A stretch of DNA of 64,000 nucleotides from an uncultured Bacteroidia bacterium (lineage in GTDB: Bacteria > Bacteroidota > Bacteroidia > Bacteroidales > Prolixibacteraceae): positions 114,889 to 178,888 of the forward strand of contig CAIUAN010000018.1 in the NCBI GenBank assembly GCA_903897145.1, given 5' to 3'. The notes under the pieces were generated by a model that worked only from the letters and a program-made list of their open reading frames with translations, was not told the DNA's origin and made no database searches. Both the position numbers and the translations under genes were made by a program. Positions 37,481 to 47,725 of this stretch are shown piece by piece (within the stretch, counting starts at the first letter, position 1; the number at the start of each line of letters is the position of its first letter).

Positions 37481-39898
37481 TTAAAGATTAAAAATTAATT
37501 TCAGACTTACATTTCTCCCCATATTGTAAACACCCATCTTGTTTGTTAAGGGGTTTAAAGGTCCATATTTAAGTCGACTTAAATGACTTTGGTAGGCTAT
37601 GTCAGCTAGATTTTCAGCACTTAGATAGATACTCAGAAAATTGGCTCTTTTGTAGGCTTTTATATTGGCACCCATTCCTGCACTTAGCAGTGTATAGGCT
37701 GGTGTTGGAGTTTCGGTATGATAGGCTTTGAAATAATGGTCTTGTTTGAAGTAATAATCAATTCCAAATTTCAGGTATCCATTGGTTAGCGATTTTCCAA
37801 TTTTCTTAAACTTTGCCATTAATTCTCCATTGTATTTTGGAGGAGGTATGAATGTTAGATATTTAGTGCTGTCAGGTTGATGGTTTTGGGTCGCCTGAAC
37901 AAATGAAAATGAGTTCTCAATATGCAACCAGTCTAACGGATGGGGATGGATGTCGAAATAGATTTCACCTCCTTTTAACGTTGCATTTCCTTGAGCAAAT
38001 TTAAATGCTGGTACCGGATCTGATGGATTTGGTATCGAATCACCACCAGCAATATTGCTCAGTTTACGTGAATAGATATAGTTCGAGATGAAATTCACAA
38101 ATGGGGTTGCCTCAAAAGTTAAATGGTCGGTATTTAAGAAATACGCTACATCTATTTGGTGGCTTAGCTCTGGATTTAAATTAAATGTCCCATATTCATA
38201 CCTAAAAGAGCCTTCGTGCCTGCCATTTGAAGCAATCTCTGCAATGTTTGGAGCTCTAAAACCTCGAGATAGATTTAACTTAAAGGTTGATTGTTGGTCT
38301 GCTTGGTAGGATAGTCCAATGCTGCCCGAATAACTAGTGTAGTTGTTGTTAAGGGCCTTGAACTTCAAAGTATTTAAGCTATTTGTTTGATTTGTTGGGG
38401 CACCAAGTGGATCCAGAATTAGTTTTTCCGAAGTAATAGTTCTAGAGTCCACTCGAAAGCCTCCGGCTAAGATTAGATCTTTTGCGACAGTCTTTTGTCC
38501 AAATACAAATGCACCAATGTCAAATAAGTGATAATCTGGAATTAAGAATTCTAATCCTTTATTTTTACTCTCTTGAACGATTCCATTTATTCCGGTTGAG
38601 ATCTCCCAGTCATTAATCTCTGCTAGATTGTATCGTAGGTTGTAATTAAAGGTGTTTAGATCAAAATAGAGCGCCTTATTATTTGGATTTAAAACATCAC
38701 CGAATTCTTTACGCGTATTATTCTGAAATCCTAAGTCAAAATTCAGTGTCCCCTTTTGTAGGATGAAAAAGTTGTTGGCTAATACTCTTAGGTGATCAAC
38801 TTGTTGATGCGGAAAGCCGATTTTAAAACCAGATAGATTATTTTCTGTAGCTGTAACTGTCTTGGTTGAGCCATTGCCATCAGGTGTTAAGAAGGTAAAA
38901 CGGCCCAATTGATCTCGATCTCCTTCAATCATGTTTAATGTCGTGCTGAAAGAACTTAAATCGACATGAGAATAACCCCATTTTTTGTTTAATCCTAAAG
39001 CCAGACTCTCGCTATGTTCTTTAAAGCCAGAATTATAGACTTTTCCATCTGATCTGTTTTGATAATTCCCTGCTATCTTATTGCTGATACGACCAAGCCA
39101 TTGAAATCCATTCTTATTTCCTGCATTTGAAATGGAAGTGCCAATTAGATTGTTGTTTGTTTGGTAGTCAGTAACTAATTGTGATTTTAATTCATTCGCG
39201 TGAGGTGCCTTAGGTGAGATGAAATTAATTACCCCTGCAATGCCATCTGATCCGTACATTAAACTACCAGGTCCTTTAACAATTTCCACTCGCTCAATCG
39301 CATATTCATCAATTTCAATTCCATGCTCATCGCCCCATTGCTGTCCTTCTTGGCGAATACCATTATAAAGTGAAATGATTCTGTTGTAGCCTAATCCTCG
39401 AATAATAGGCTTAGAGATACCAGCGCCTGTGGTAATCTGATTGACTCCAGGAATATTTTTTAAGGCGTCAATTAGATTCGTAGAGCTAGTCTGATTGAGT
39501 GTTTCTAGGTCAACAGGCTTAATGATGATCGGACTGAGTTTAAGTTCGGTAGAACGTGATAGCGCAGTTACCACAACGTGATTTAATTCAGTGGCAGCCT
39601 CACTTAGTGTAAAGTTTAATATGGTATCGGCACGGATTGAAAGTCGTTGCGTCACTCTTTTATAACCTAGCAAGCTAACCTCGATAAGATAATTGCCTTT
39701 TCTTATTGGACCAATATGATAGGCTCCGTCCAGGTTGGTTGCAGTTCCTGTCTTAAGCTCGGTTACGTAAATAGTGGCTCCGATAAGGTTTTCTTTACTC
39801 AGCTGATCTGTTACGCGGCCGCTAAGCTTATGTTGACCATAGGCTGATTGGAGTGCACTTATTAACACAATTATGATAGTGACAATTGTATGTTTCAT
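37481..39898 (-). CDS. TonB-dependent outer-membrane receptor
   Basis: 805 residues. A signal peptide (about 1-21) is followed by a carboxypeptidase-regulatory-like domain (about 23-105, GRVTDQLSKENLIGATIYV start), a plug domain (about 110-230) and a 22-strand barrel to the end. The plug contains PIIRGLGYNRI, LYNGIRQEGQQWGDEHG and VEIVKGPGSLMYGSDGIAGVINF. The QQWGDEHG-type segment is reminiscent of receptors in the metal (zinc/copper) group rather than SusC-type glycan receptors; this is inference from motif memory. There is no SusD partner. It follows the small His/Cys-rich gene by 60 bases. Confidence 0.9.
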   Translation of the reverse strand: MKHTIVTIIIVLISALQSAYGQHKLSGRVTDQLSKENLIGATIYVTELKTGTATNLDGAYHIGPIRKGNYLIEVSLLGYKRVTQRLSIRADTILNFTLSEAATELNHVVVTALSRSTELKLSPIIIKPVDLETLNQTSSTNLIDALKNIPGVNQITTGAGISKPIIRGLGYNRIISLYNGIRQEGQQWGDEHGIEIDEYAIERVEIVKGPGSLMYGSDGIAGVINFISPKAPHANELKSQLVTDYQTNNNLIGTSISNAGNKNGFQWLGRISNKIAGNYQNRSDGKVYNSGFKEHSESLALGLNKKWGYSHVDLSSFSTTLNMIEGDRDQLGRFTFLTPDGNGSTKTVTATENNLSGFKIGFPHQQVDHLRVLANNFFILQKGTLNFDLGFQNNTRKEFGDVLNPNNKALYFDLNTFNYNLRYNLAEINDWEISTGINGIVQESKNKGLEFLIPDYHLFDIGAFVFGQKTVAKDLILAGGFRVDSRTITSEKLILDPLGAPTNQTNSLNTLKFKALNNNYTSYSGSIGLSYQADQQSTFKLNLSRGFRAPNIAEIASNGRHEGSFRYEYGTFNLNPELSHQIDVAYFLNTDHLTFEATPFVNFISNYIYSRKLSNIAGGDSIPNPSDPVPAFKFAQGNATLKGGEIYFDIHPHPLDWLHIENSFSFVQATQNHQPDSTKYLTFIPPPKYNGELMAKFKKIGKSLTNGYLKFGIDYYFKQDHYFKAYHTETPTPAYTLLSAGMGANIKAYKRANFLSIYLSAENLADIAYQSHLSRLKYGPLNPLTNKMGVYNMGRNVSLKLIFNL

Positions 39899-39958
39899 CG
39901 TGAATTTTCAATAAAATAAAAGGGAAATTGCAAGACCGTTACAGTTTTACAAAACAAA

Positions 39959-40342
39959 TTAAGCCAGAAGTGATGAAATGGTTGGCGGTCCTCTGTTGAC
40001 AGAGCTTCCTGGATTAAGAAAGTGGGCGACTTGGTTGTTGATCAGGTAATCAATCGACTGCTCATTGGAAACCCATTGGATGTTAAATGGATCAAGTGAG
40101 TGGGGGGTGACAATGTGAAGGTCACATAAAACACATTTTTCTGGAGCTTTTGTGAGATGTGTTTTGTGATTAAGATTAAGATCTTTCTCGGCGAAATAGA
40201 TTGCTTTTTCACAAGCCGAAGCTTGCAGATAGGCAACTTTAGTCGATTTATGATGGTGAACTAAAATAGATGGGGCAAAGCTGAATAGATAAATCAGCAA
40301 GAACATAAACCCTTTTAACCCTATTTTAATTTTTTGTCTCAA
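39959..40342 (-). CDS. Small membrane-anchored His/Cys-rich protein
   Basis: An unrecognised protein of about 127 residues. A basic N-terminus and one hydrophobic segment (FLLIYLFSFAPSILV) are followed by HHHK, then a CVLCDLH motif and a C-terminal RGPP. The histidines and CxxC suggest metal binding, and the general layout recalls DUF2946-like small proteins next to metal-related TonB receptors; both are inference. The longest frame reaches a TTG at 40378, but that start lies at the -7 element 40365-40372. I therefore prefer the TTG at 40342 or the ATG at 40306. First gene of a three-gene operon with the receptor and TSUP permease. Confidence 0.6.
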   Translation of the reverse strand: MRQKIKIGLKGFMFLLIYLFSFAPSILVHHHKSTKVAYLQASACEKAIYFAEKDLNLNHKTHLTKAPEKCVLCDLHIVTPHSLDPFNIQWVSNEQSIDYLINNQVAHFLNPGSSVNRGPPTISSLLA

Positions 40343-40364
40343 TCTGTCGTTCTTTATAAGATCA

Positions 40365-40372
40365 CAAATATA
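40365..40372 (-). promoter_or_regulatory. -7 element of the receptor operon
   Basis: On the minus strand this reads TATATTTG, a full match to TAnnTTTG. It predicts a transcript start near 40359 and so excludes a start codon upstream of that. Confidence 0.55.
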
Positions 40373-40402
40373 GAACAATGATCAGTATTTCGATTGAGGT
40401 TT

Positions 40403-41173
40403 CTAGAATTTCTCGAATACCCCCAATCCAAATAAAGCAAAGTCATATTTTACAGGGTCTGTAGGATCTAATAATCTTAAATTATGATCTAACTCAGCCA
40501 CTGCTTTCGCATCATTTTGAGACCGAGTAAGGAGTCCTAATTTGCGAGCAACATTCCCCGAATGGACATCAAGAGGGCAGGAGAGCTGGCTAGGAGAAAT
40601 AGAATTCCATAATCCAAAATCTACGCCACACGTGTCTTTTCTCACCATCCATCTTAAATACATATTGATCCGTTTTGCTGCTGAACCACTCATTGGATCA
40701 GAGATATGTTTGGCTGTCCTTGCTGGATGCGGAAGGCAGAAGAACTCATTTTTGAACATTGAGATAGCAGTCTGAGTCGAGGTGTTAGTTAATTTTTGCG
40801 AAAGAACGACCTCCAATCCCCCTTTGTTTGTATAGATATGTTTTAATGCAGTGATAAAATAGGCACAGTCTGTTTGATTAAATGTGCGGTGCACAAACCC
40901 CTCGAGTCGATCGAGATGGTGTGGTTTGTGATTTAAAACGAAATCATACGGAGCATTCCCCATGAGATTCATCAGCTTTAAACCATTACTGATGATCATT
41001 TTCCGATTTCCCCAGGCTATGGTGGCCACTAAGAATCCAGAAATCTCAATATCTTCCTTTAATTGGTATTGATGAGGAATGGTTATTGGATCTGATTCAA
41101 TAAATTTAGGATTGTTATATTTAACAACCATCTCATCTAAAAATTCTTTTATTTCGGGGTTAAAGCTGCTCAA
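40403..41173 (-). CDS. TIGR02757/DUF2400 family protein
   Basis: 256 residues. The family pattern is clear in the C-terminal half: CPLDVHSGNVARKLGLL, then SQNDAKAVAELDHNLRLLDPTDPVKYDFALFGLGV in pieces over about residues 200-252. The helical layout and the PLDVH/aspartate pattern resemble helix-hairpin-helix DNA glycosylases, which is an inference; no function is established as far as I know. Own promoter at 41196-41203; divergent from trmN6. Confidence 0.88.
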   Translation of the reverse strand: MSSFNPEIKEFLDEMVVKYNNPKFIESDPITIPHQYQLKEDIEISGFLVATIAWGNRKMIISNGLKLMNLMGNAPYDFVLNHKPHHLDRLEGFVHRTFNQTDCAYFITALKHIYTNKGGLEVVLSQKLTNTSTQTAISMFKNEFFCLPHPARTAKHISDPMSGSAAKRINMYLRWMVRKDTCGVDFGLWNSISPSQLSCPLDVHSGNVARKLGLLTRSQNDAKAVAELDHNLRLLDPTDPVKYDFALFGLGVFEKF

Positions 41174-41195
41174 ATTGACTTAAATTTACCAGAAC

Positions 41196-41203
41196 AAAGT
41201 TAA
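41196..41203 (-). promoter_or_regulatory. -7 element of the DUF2400 gene
   Basis: On the minus strand this reads TAACTTTG, a full match to TAnnTTTG, 22 bases before the start codon. Confidence 0.55.
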
Positions 41204-41251
41204 TTAAAGATCTAGTAGTTGGTTGAATTTCATCAACTCTAAAACAGATAT

Positions 41252-41965
41252 ATGCGAAGGAATCCTTGGTTCGAGTTTAAACAGTTTCGTGTTGAACAAT
41301 ATAAGTCTGCCATGAAAGTTAGTACCGATAGTGTATTAATTGGAGCATGGGCTACTGTTGACCTAGCTCAACGGATTTTAGATGTTGGCACGGGTACTGG
41401 TGTTATTGCATTGATGATGGCTCAGCGCTCTTTAGCAACTGTTGTGGCAATTGAGATTGAGGCGGCGGCTTCTCAGGAGGCTCGACAGAATTTTAATCAA
41501 TCACCTTGGACCGAACGATTATCACTTTTAAATGATGATTTCTCGGTTTTTGCGAATCAAAAGTCGCTGAATTTCGATTTAATTGTGAGTAATCCTCCAT
41601 TTTTTGCCGATTCACTAAAATCGAAAGATAAGGCACTTGCTACTGCTCGGCACACCGATGACTTATCGCATAAACAACTTTTGATGGGAGCTAAGAATTT
41701 GCTCGCTCCGAACGGTCTTTTAAGTGTTATATTGCCTTATACTTGTTTTAGTGATTTTAAGGAAGAGGCTAGATTAATTGGTTTTTATTTGAAACGACGG
41801 ACTGTCGTCATTCCAAAGATTGGGAAACTGCCAAAACGCGTTTTGATTGAATTAACCCTCGAGGCCTGTTACCCTGTATTAGAGGAACTTGCAGTCTTAG
41901 ATGGTAATGGTGATTATACTCAAGAATATAAGAGCTTAACAACGGAATTTTATCCAGCTTTTTGA
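41252..41965 (+). CDS. trmN6: tRNA1(Val) (adenine(37)-N6)-methyltransferase
   Basis: A 237-residue class I SAM-dependent methyltransferase. The SAM-binding motif is ILDVGTGTGVIALMMAQ (about residues 41-57) and the amino-methylating NPPF motif is in IVSNPPFF, typical of N6-adenine enzymes. The N-terminal FKQFRVEQYKSAMKVSTDSVLIGAW is characteristic of the TrmN6 (YfiC) group that modifies adenine 37 of valine tRNA. Assignment to TrmN6 rather than a paralogue rests on that N-terminal pattern. Confidence 0.9.
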   Translation: MRRNPWFEFKQFRVEQYKSAMKVSTDSVLIGAWATVDLAQRILDVGTGTGVIALMMAQRSLATVVAIEIEAAASQEARQNFNQSPWTERLSLLNDDFSVFANQKSLNFDLIVSNPPFFADSLKSKDKALATARHTDDLSHKQLLMGAKNLLAPNGLLSVILPYTCFSDFKEEARLIGFYLKRRTVVIPKIGKLPKRVLIELTLEACYPVLEELAVLDGNGDYTQEYKSLTTEFYPAF

Positions 41966-41991
41966 TGTTATTTTACAATTAAGGATAAACA

Positions 41992-42411
41992 ATGATCTCT
42001 CAGTTTTTCTGTCATCTGAATATTTGGGCTGCCTTGTTAGCTGCCTTGGTTCGGTTAATACTAGGAAGTTTCTGGTATTCGCCTTTGTTGTTTGGTGATA
42101 AATGGATGATCGCAAACCGATTTACTGAAAAAAGTCTCGAGAAAGGTCATTCACTGCGAATGATCGCCTTAATCTCCTTCACCCTTTCGTTTTTGGGAGC
42201 TTTGGCATTAGGACTCTTTATTACCTCCGACTCAACAGCATTTTCTGGCGCTGGCATGGGGGCTTTGGTCGCTCTGTTTTGGATCTCAACTTCTAAGGCC
42301 AATACATGCTTATTCGAGCATCAATCGCTTCAATACTTCCTGATTCATGCCGGTTACGATTTGGTTGGTTATGTTGCGATGGGAGCTATCCTTGGCTTTT
42401 GGCACTCCTAG
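41992..42411 (+). CDS. DUF1761-family membrane protein
   Basis: A 139-residue protein with four predicted membrane helices. The family-typical segment LIRLILGSFWYSPLLFGDKWM or a close variant is seen near residues 20-40, with later helices around 55-75, 83-100 and 115-137. DUF1761 proteins have no established function. It starts 26 bases after trmN6 and is probably co-transcribed. Confidence 0.78.
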   Translation: MISQFFCHLNIWAALLAALVRLILGSFWYSPLLFGDKWMIANRFTEKSLEKGHSLRMIALISFTLSFLGALALGLFITSDSTAFSGAGMGALVALFWISTSKANTCLFEHQSLQYFLIHAGYDLVGYVAMGAILGFWHS

Positions 42412-42441
42412 TTTTTCCATTCTTTTAGAAGTTGGGTTTTA

Positions 42442-42474
42442 TTTGATCATCACAACAAGAATTTATTACTTTTG
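42442..42474 (+). promoter_or_regulatory. Promoter of the DUF4105 gene
   Basis: A TTTG (42442-42445) lies 21 bases before TACTTTTG (42467-42474), a full match to the Bacteroidota TTTG-N(19-21)-TAnnTTTG form. The element contains the TTG at 42472 that would otherwise be the longest start, so it fixes translation at the ATG of 42499. Confidence 0.7.
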
Positions 42475-42498
42475 ATTCGAAACCCAAAATTCTTATCC

Positions 42499-43674
42499 AT
42501 GAAGCTTGTATGGCTTTGCTTGTTGCTCATTCTCTTCTTTGTACCAAAGACTAAGGCTTTGGTTTTATCACCTGACGCGAATATTTCGCTGCTAACCTGT
42601 GAGACAGGCGATGAGATTTATTCCTATTTCGGTCATAGTGCAGTTCGGATAAATGATCCCAAAGCGGGTGTCGATTATGTGTTTAATTATGGGGTCTTTA
42701 GCTTTGATACTCCCAATTTTGCTTGGCGTTTTATGAAGGGAGAGACCGATTATATGATCGCCGGACAGCGTATGAATTCTTTTCTTGAAGCTTATGTGGA
42801 GGAGAATCGGACTGTTTATGAGCAACTATTACAACTCACACCTATCGAGAAGCAAGCGCTTTTCGATGCGCTGCTTGAAAACTCAAAAGTTGAAAATAGG
42901 CTTTATAGGTATCGTCATTTTTCAGATAATTGCTCGACTCGGGTTCGTGATCAATTTGAGAAATGTGTAAACCTTACCTTGCGATACGACACTTCAAAAG
43001 ATCTAAAACTGACATACAGAAAGCTTATTGATCAGTGTGTTCCTGTAGATAGCTGGGATGGGTTTGGGATAAAAATTGCTCTTGGAATGCCAGCAGATCA
43101 GCAAACAACTTTTGCTCAGAAGATGTTTTTGCCTATCTATCTGATGAATAGCATGGCTAGAGCAACGGTCGAAAGAGATGGTGTGAAGAAGTCGTTTGCA
43201 CAGCCTAAGACTATTCTATATAAATCGACTTCAAAGGAAGGGGGTTTTGATTTTACTTCGCCAGTTGTGTTTTTTATGGCTTTGTTCATACTAATACTTG
43301 GACTTACAGCTTTGGAAGTTTATCGAAAGAGCCGTTTTGTATGGCTTGATTTTATGCTCTTCCTCTCATTGGGAGGATGTGGTTTATTATTATCTTTCCT
43401 TTGCTTTGTCTCTTTGCTGGAAGCTACTGGATCAAATCTTAATCTTATCTGGGCATTGCCCACTCATTTTGTCTTTGCAATTTTGTGGCTATTTAAATCT
43501 TTACGCCCCTGTTTGTTAGGGTATTTGAAATTTACGTTTTTTAGTTCTGCTTCTTTTTTAGCCCTTATGGCATTCTTACCCCAGACCTTTCATTGGTTGG
43601 TTATTCCAATCTGTTTGATTATCATCTTGCGTTCAGGAAGTGCTCTGCTTTATCGAGATCATATTGTCGTTTAA
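42499..43674 (+). CDS. DUF4105-family exported/membrane protein
   Basis: 391 residues from the ATG at 42499. A signal peptide (MKLVWLCLLLILFF onwards, about 1-20) precedes a periplasmic DUF4105 domain (about 22-240) with the family-typical LLTCETGDEIYSYFGHSAVRI and HFSDNCSTRVRDQFE segments. The conserved His and Cys suggest an enzymatic, perhaps NlpC/P60-like, site; this is inference. The C-terminal part has five or so membrane helices (about 255-385). No function is established. It has its own promoter. Confidence 0.83.
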   Translation: MKLVWLCLLLILFFVPKTKALVLSPDANISLLTCETGDEIYSYFGHSAVRINDPKAGVDYVFNYGVFSFDTPNFAWRFMKGETDYMIAGQRMNSFLEAYVEENRTVYEQLLQLTPIEKQALFDALLENSKVENRLYRYRHFSDNCSTRVRDQFEKCVNLTLRYDTSKDLKLTYRKLIDQCVPVDSWDGFGIKIALGMPADQQTTFAQKMFLPIYLMNSMARATVERDGVKKSFAQPKTILYKSTSKEGGFDFTSPVVFFMALFILILGLTALEVYRKSRFVWLDFMLFLSLGGCGLLLSFLCFVSLLEATGSNLNLIWALPTHFVFAILWLFKSLRPCLLGYLKFTFFSSASFLALMAFLPQTFHWLVIPICLIIILRSGSALLYRDHIVV

Positions 43675-43792
43675 TTTTGAAAAATAGGTCAACTCAATGT
43701 GAATAATTTTGATTCGCTATTTCTATACACGATTTGTTGAAAACTTGCATGTTTAAGTTTTTTTGAAAAGATCTTTCATCGGTCGATTGTCT

Positions 43793-43800
43793 TATCTTTG
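43793..43800 (+). promoter_or_regulatory. -7 element of mutS
   Basis: TATCTTTG, a full match to TAnnTTTG, 31 bases before the TTG start of mutS. The nearest upstream TTTG is 27 bases away, which is too far for a standard -33 box. Confidence 0.6.
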
Positions 43801-43831
43801 TTTATAATGTCTGTTTTTTAATCTTTATCCC

Positions 43832-46450
43832 TTGACAACACCACCGAATAAGTACGCCGAGACCCCTTTGATGAAGCAATATTATGCGGTTAAGAATAAA
43901 TATCCTGACGCAGTGTTGCTTTTTAGAGTTGGTGATTTTTATGAGACTTTCGGAGAGGATGCGATTAAAGCTTCTGGAATTTTAGGAATTACCCTGACTC
44001 GTCGTGCCAATGGATCGGCAAGCTTTGTTGAACTAGCAGGCTTCCCCTATCACTCTTTAGATACCTATCTTCCAAAACTTGTTCGTGCGGGTCAACGTGT
44101 GGCGATCTGCGAACAATTAGAAGATCCCAAGCTAACTAAGAATATCGTTAAAAGAGGGATTACTGAATTGGTAACTCCAGGGGTTTCTATCGATGATAAT
44201 GTTTTAGAACATCGTGAGAATAACTTCTTGGCTTCTGTGCATATCGATAAAACTTTGGCTGGCGTTTCGTTTCTGGATATCTCGACAGGTGAATTTTTAA
44301 CCGCTGAAGGATCGTTTGAATATGTCGATAAACTCTTAAGTAGTTTTCAGCCTAAAGAGGTTCTCTTTCAGAAAGGGAAGGAGAAGCTTTTTGTGGAGCT
44401 TTTTGGGAGTAAGTTTTATACCTATAAGTTGGATGATTGGATTTATACTGAAGATGCAGCCAACGATCGTCTTTTACGTCACTTTGAGACCGTCTCTCTG
44501 AAAGGATTTGGAGTCCAGGCATTGCAATTAGGTATTATCTCCTCAGGTGCAATTTTGCATTACCTTGACTTCACTCAGCATTCTAAAATACAGCATATCA
44601 GTGCTTTGTCGAGAATTGAGGAGGATCGATATGTTTGGCTTGATCGCTTTACGGTTCGTAATCTTGAACTTTTCCATTCCCTAAACGAAGGGGCCAAAAC
44701 TCTTGTGCAAGTTATCGATCATACGATTAGTCCAATGGGTTCTCGTCTTTTAAAACGATGGGTTGCCTTGCCATTGAAAGATATTCAGCGCATTAATGAT
44801 CGATTAGAGGTGGTGCAGGAATTTTCTGACAATGCAGATTTAAAACTTTCTATCGAAGAGCAGCTTCATCATATTGGTGATTTGGAGCGAATCATTTCAA
44901 AGGCCGCTGTTGGACGCGTTAATCCTCGAGAGGTTGTGCAACTAAAAGTTGCGCTTTGTGCGATAGAGCCCATTAAAGAGATTTGTACTGGATCAAAAAA
45001 CAAAGTCTTAAATAGATTGGGTGAGCAACTTAATTTATGTCAGACTATTCGAGATCGAATCGAACATGAGCTTTTTAATGATCCTCCGATGCTAATTTCA
45101 AAAGGGCATGTTATTGCTCAAGGTGTTTCTTCGGAGCTCGATGAATTACGCGACCTAGCTTTTACGGGTAAAGATTACTTACAGAAAATGCAAGAGCGTG
45201 AGATCGCCTCGACAGGTATCAGTTCATTGAAAATTGCTTTCAATAATGTCTTTGGGTATTTCATTGAAGTACGAAATATGCACAAAGATAAGGTCCCTGA
45301 ACATTGGATACGTAAACAAACACTGGTCAATGCTGAACGTTATATTACGGAAGAACTCAAGGATTATGAATCAAAAATCCTTGGGGCTGAAGAGAAAATA
45401 TTAGCCATTGAAATCAGGTTGTTTAATGAACTTGTCTCAGCACTGACGGAATATATTTTGGCTATTCAGTTAAATTCTAATCTGTTGGCTCAAATAGATT
45501 GCCTGCTGTCATTTGCAACGGTGGCTAGTCGTAATAATTATCAGAGACCTCTTCTGGATGAATCAAATGTCCTTGATATTAAGGGTGGTCGACATCCTGT
45601 TATTGAGCAATCACTTCCTATAGGTGAAAAATATATTACCAACGATGTTTATTTGGATAATGAAGAGCAACAGATCATTATCATTACAGGGCCGAATATG
45701 GCTGGTAAGTCTGCTTTGTTGCGACAGACTGCTTTGATCGTTTTGATGGCTCAAATGGGCTCTTTTGTCCCTGCGGATGCTGCTTCGATTGGTTATGTCG
45801 ATAAGATTTTCACTCGAGTTGGGGCATCTGATAATATTTCGCAAGGTGAGTCTACCTTTATGGTTGAGATGAATGAGGCAGCAAGCATCTTAAATAACAT
45901 GTCCGATCGTAGTCTGATTTTATTGGATGAACTGGGTAGGGGAACGAGCACTTATGATGGGATTTCGATTGCTTGGTCGATTGTGGAATATATTCATGAA
46001 TACCCAAAAGGGAAAGCTAAGACTTTATTTGCAACCCATTATCATGAATTAAACGAGATGGAGAAGTCGTTCTCTAGGGTTCGGAACTTTAATGTTACGA
46101 TTAAAGAGGTAGGGAACAAGGTTATTTTCTTACGAAAGCTAGTCCCAGGTGGCAGCAATCATAGTTTTGGTATTCACGTGGCGCAAATGGCAGGTATGCC
46201 GAAGAGCGTTGTGAATCGCGCAGGGGAGATCCTTAAGCAGCTTGAACAAGCGAATCGAAAAGAACTTCCTGCCAAGCGGGTAAAAGATCTTGCCGAAATG
46301 CGTGAAGGATTTCAGCTAAGCTTTTTTCAGTTAGATGATCCCATCTTAAAGCAGATCAGGGATGAGATTAAAAATCTTGATGTGAATAATCTAACCCCAA
46401 TGGAGGCGTTGAATAAGTTAAATGAGATTCAAAAGATAATAGGCAAATAG
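43832..46450 (+). CDS. mutS: DNA mismatch repair protein MutS
   Basis: Recognises mismatches and small loops and starts repair. The 872-residue protein has the mismatch-reading Phe-X-Glu in [13 protein letters not shown] (about residues 30-42), the connector and lever/clamp domains, then the ATPase. Walker A is [15 protein letters not shown], Walker B is [16 protein letters not shown], and the C-terminal dimerisation helix-turn-helix region follows. The start is TTG at 43832: no ATG precedes the conserved [12 protein letters not shown] segment, and the -7 element fits. The stop codon is one base from the convergent amtB stop codon. Confidence 0.97.
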   Translation: MTTPPNKYAETPLMKQYYAVKNKYPDAVLLFRVGDFYETFGEDAIKASGILGITLTRRANGSASFVELAGFPYHSLDTYLPKLVRAGQRVAICEQLEDPKLTKNIVKRGITELVTPGVSIDDNVLEHRENNFLASVHIDKTLAGVSFLDISTGEFLTAEGSFEYVDKLLSSFQPKEVLFQKGKEKLFVELFGSKFYTYKLDDWIYTEDAANDRLLRHFETVSLKGFGVQALQLGIISSGAILHYLDFTQHSKIQHISALSRIEEDRYVWLDRFTVRNLELFHSLNEGAKTLVQVIDHTISPMGSRLLKRWVALPLKDIQRINDRLEVVQEFSDNADLKLSIEEQLHHIGDLERIISKAAVGRVNPREVVQLKVALCAIEPIKEICTGSKNKVLNRLGEQLNLCQTIRDRIEHELFNDPPMLISKGHVIAQGVSSELDELRDLAFTGKDYLQKMQEREIASTGISSLKIAFNNVFGYFIEVRNMHKDKVPEHWIRKQTLVNAERYITEELKDYESKILGAEEKILAIEIRLFNELVSALTEYILAIQLNSNLLAQIDCLLSFATVASRNNYQRPLLDESNVLDIKGGRHPVIEQSLPIGEKYITNDVYLDNEEQQIIIITGPNMAGKSALLRQTALIVLMAQMGSFVPADAASIGYVDKIFTRVGASDNISQGESTFMVEMNEAASILNNMSDRSLILLDELGRGTSTYDGISIAWSIVEYIHEYPKGKAKTLFATHYHELNEMEKSFSRVRNFNVTIKEVGNKVIFLRKLVPGGSNHSFGIHVAQMAGMPKSVVNRAGEILKQLEQANRKELPAKRVKDLAEMREGFQLSFFQLDDPILKQIRDEIKNLDVNNLTPMEALNKLNEIQKIIGK

Positions 46451-46451
46451 C

Positions 46452-47684
46452 TTATTCTACTCTGGCCACTTCTCCATGAATATGTAGGTCGAGACCTACT
46501 TTTTGCACCGTATCGCTTACCTTGACAGGAACAAATCGATTGATGGTGTGAAGCATAACCCACGTGAATGAGCTTGCCCAAACAATTGAGATCAGTAAGG
46601 CGACAAATTCTTTGAATAATAAGAGTGATCCTCCGCCATAAAACAGACCATTTGGTGTCGACTGGTTAATAGCTGTTGTTGCGAATACTCCCAGCATTAG
46701 GGTTCCAAATATTCCTCCTACGCCATGGACACCCCAGACATCTAAGGCATCATCCCATTTCATTCGGTTTTTAAACTCAACAGCTAGATAGCAGACCATT
46801 CCAGCAAGTATGCCAATAAATGCAGCTGCACCAACAGTCACATAGCCTGAGGCTGGTGTTATGGTGGCAAGACCAGCGACTGCCCCTGTCATTAAACCAA
46901 TAAATGTTGGTTTCCGCTTTCCTCTGTTCCATTCAATGAGAAGCCAAGTAACTGCTGCAAAGGAGGCAGAAACATCGGTATTGATAAATGCTGCAACTGT
47001 TACATCATCCATGTCTAGCTCACTTCCGGCATTAAATCCATACCAGCCAAACCAAAGAAGGGTTGTGCCGACTGCCACCAGTGGAATGTTGTTAGGCTCA
47101 TGATCACCTCCCTTTCTTTTCCCTACAAATATCGTTGCCACTAATGCTGCGAATCCTGCTGTTGCGTGCACTACAATGCCACCCGCAAAATCAAGTACGC
47201 CCCATTGCTGTAATATTCCACCACCCCAGATCATATGCACAAATGGATAGTAGACTAATATCTGCCAGAAAATTAAAAAGATAACATACGATTTAAAGGT
47301 TACTCGATTTATAAACGCTCCAGTTATTAAAGCGGGTGTTATAATTGCAAACATCATCTGATAGGCAAAGAATACATATTCTGGAAAGGCCTTGCCCGGC
47401 ATGATCGTTTTTGGGGTAATTCCATTCAAAAAGGCTTTGTCGAGATTGCCTATGATTCCAAACAGATCGGTACCATTGGCTAGGGTACCACTAAAGCACA
47501 ACGAATAACCAAAGCTAAACCATAGAACTGTTGTCAGTCCCACGGATACAAAGCTTTGCATCATAATGTTAAGGATATTCTTTTTGTTTCCTAGCCCGCC
47601 ATAGAAAAATGCAAGCCCAGGTGTCATTAGCATCACTAAACTAGTTGCTAATATCATAAACGTAGTAACCCCTTTATCAATCAT
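46452..47684 (-). CDS. amtB: Ammonium transporter (Amt family)
   Basis: A 410-residue ammonium channel with about eleven membrane helices. The conserved pore histidines are present: one in FAGGIVVHATAGFAALV and one in VWGVHGVGGIFGTLMLG. No PII gene (glnK) is adjacent, although amtB and glnK are often paired. No dedicated signal sequence is certain; the first helix starts near residue 5. Candidate promoter at 47718-47725. Confidence 0.95.
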   Translation of the reverse strand: MIDKGVTTFMILATSLVMLMTPGLAFFYGGLGNKKNILNIMMQSFVSVGLTTVLWFSFGYSLCFSGTLANGTDLFGIIGNLDKAFLNGITPKTIMPGKAFPEYVFFAYQMMFAIITPALITGAFINRVTFKSYVIFLIFWQILVYYPFVHMIWGGGILQQWGVLDFAGGIVVHATAGFAALVATIFVGKRKGGDHEPNNIPLVAVGTTLLWFGWYGFNAGSELDMDDVTVAAFINTDVSASFAAVTWLLIEWNRGKRKPTFIGLMTGAVAGLATITPASGYVTVGAAAFIGILAGMVCYLAVEFKNRMKWDDALDVWGVHGVGGIFGTLMLGVFATTAINQSTPNGLFYGGGSLLLFKEFVALLISIVWASSFTWVMLHTINRFVPVKVSDTVQKVGLDLHIHGEVARVE

Positions 47685-47717
47685 CGTTGGAAAAGTTTAT
47701 ATTTTAGTTAGTTCCTG

Positions 47718-47725
47718 CAAAAATA
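47718..47725 (-). promoter_or_regulatory. -7 element of amtB
   Basis: On the minus strand this reads TATTTTTG, a full match to TAnnTTTG, 33 bases before the start codon. Confidence 0.5.
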
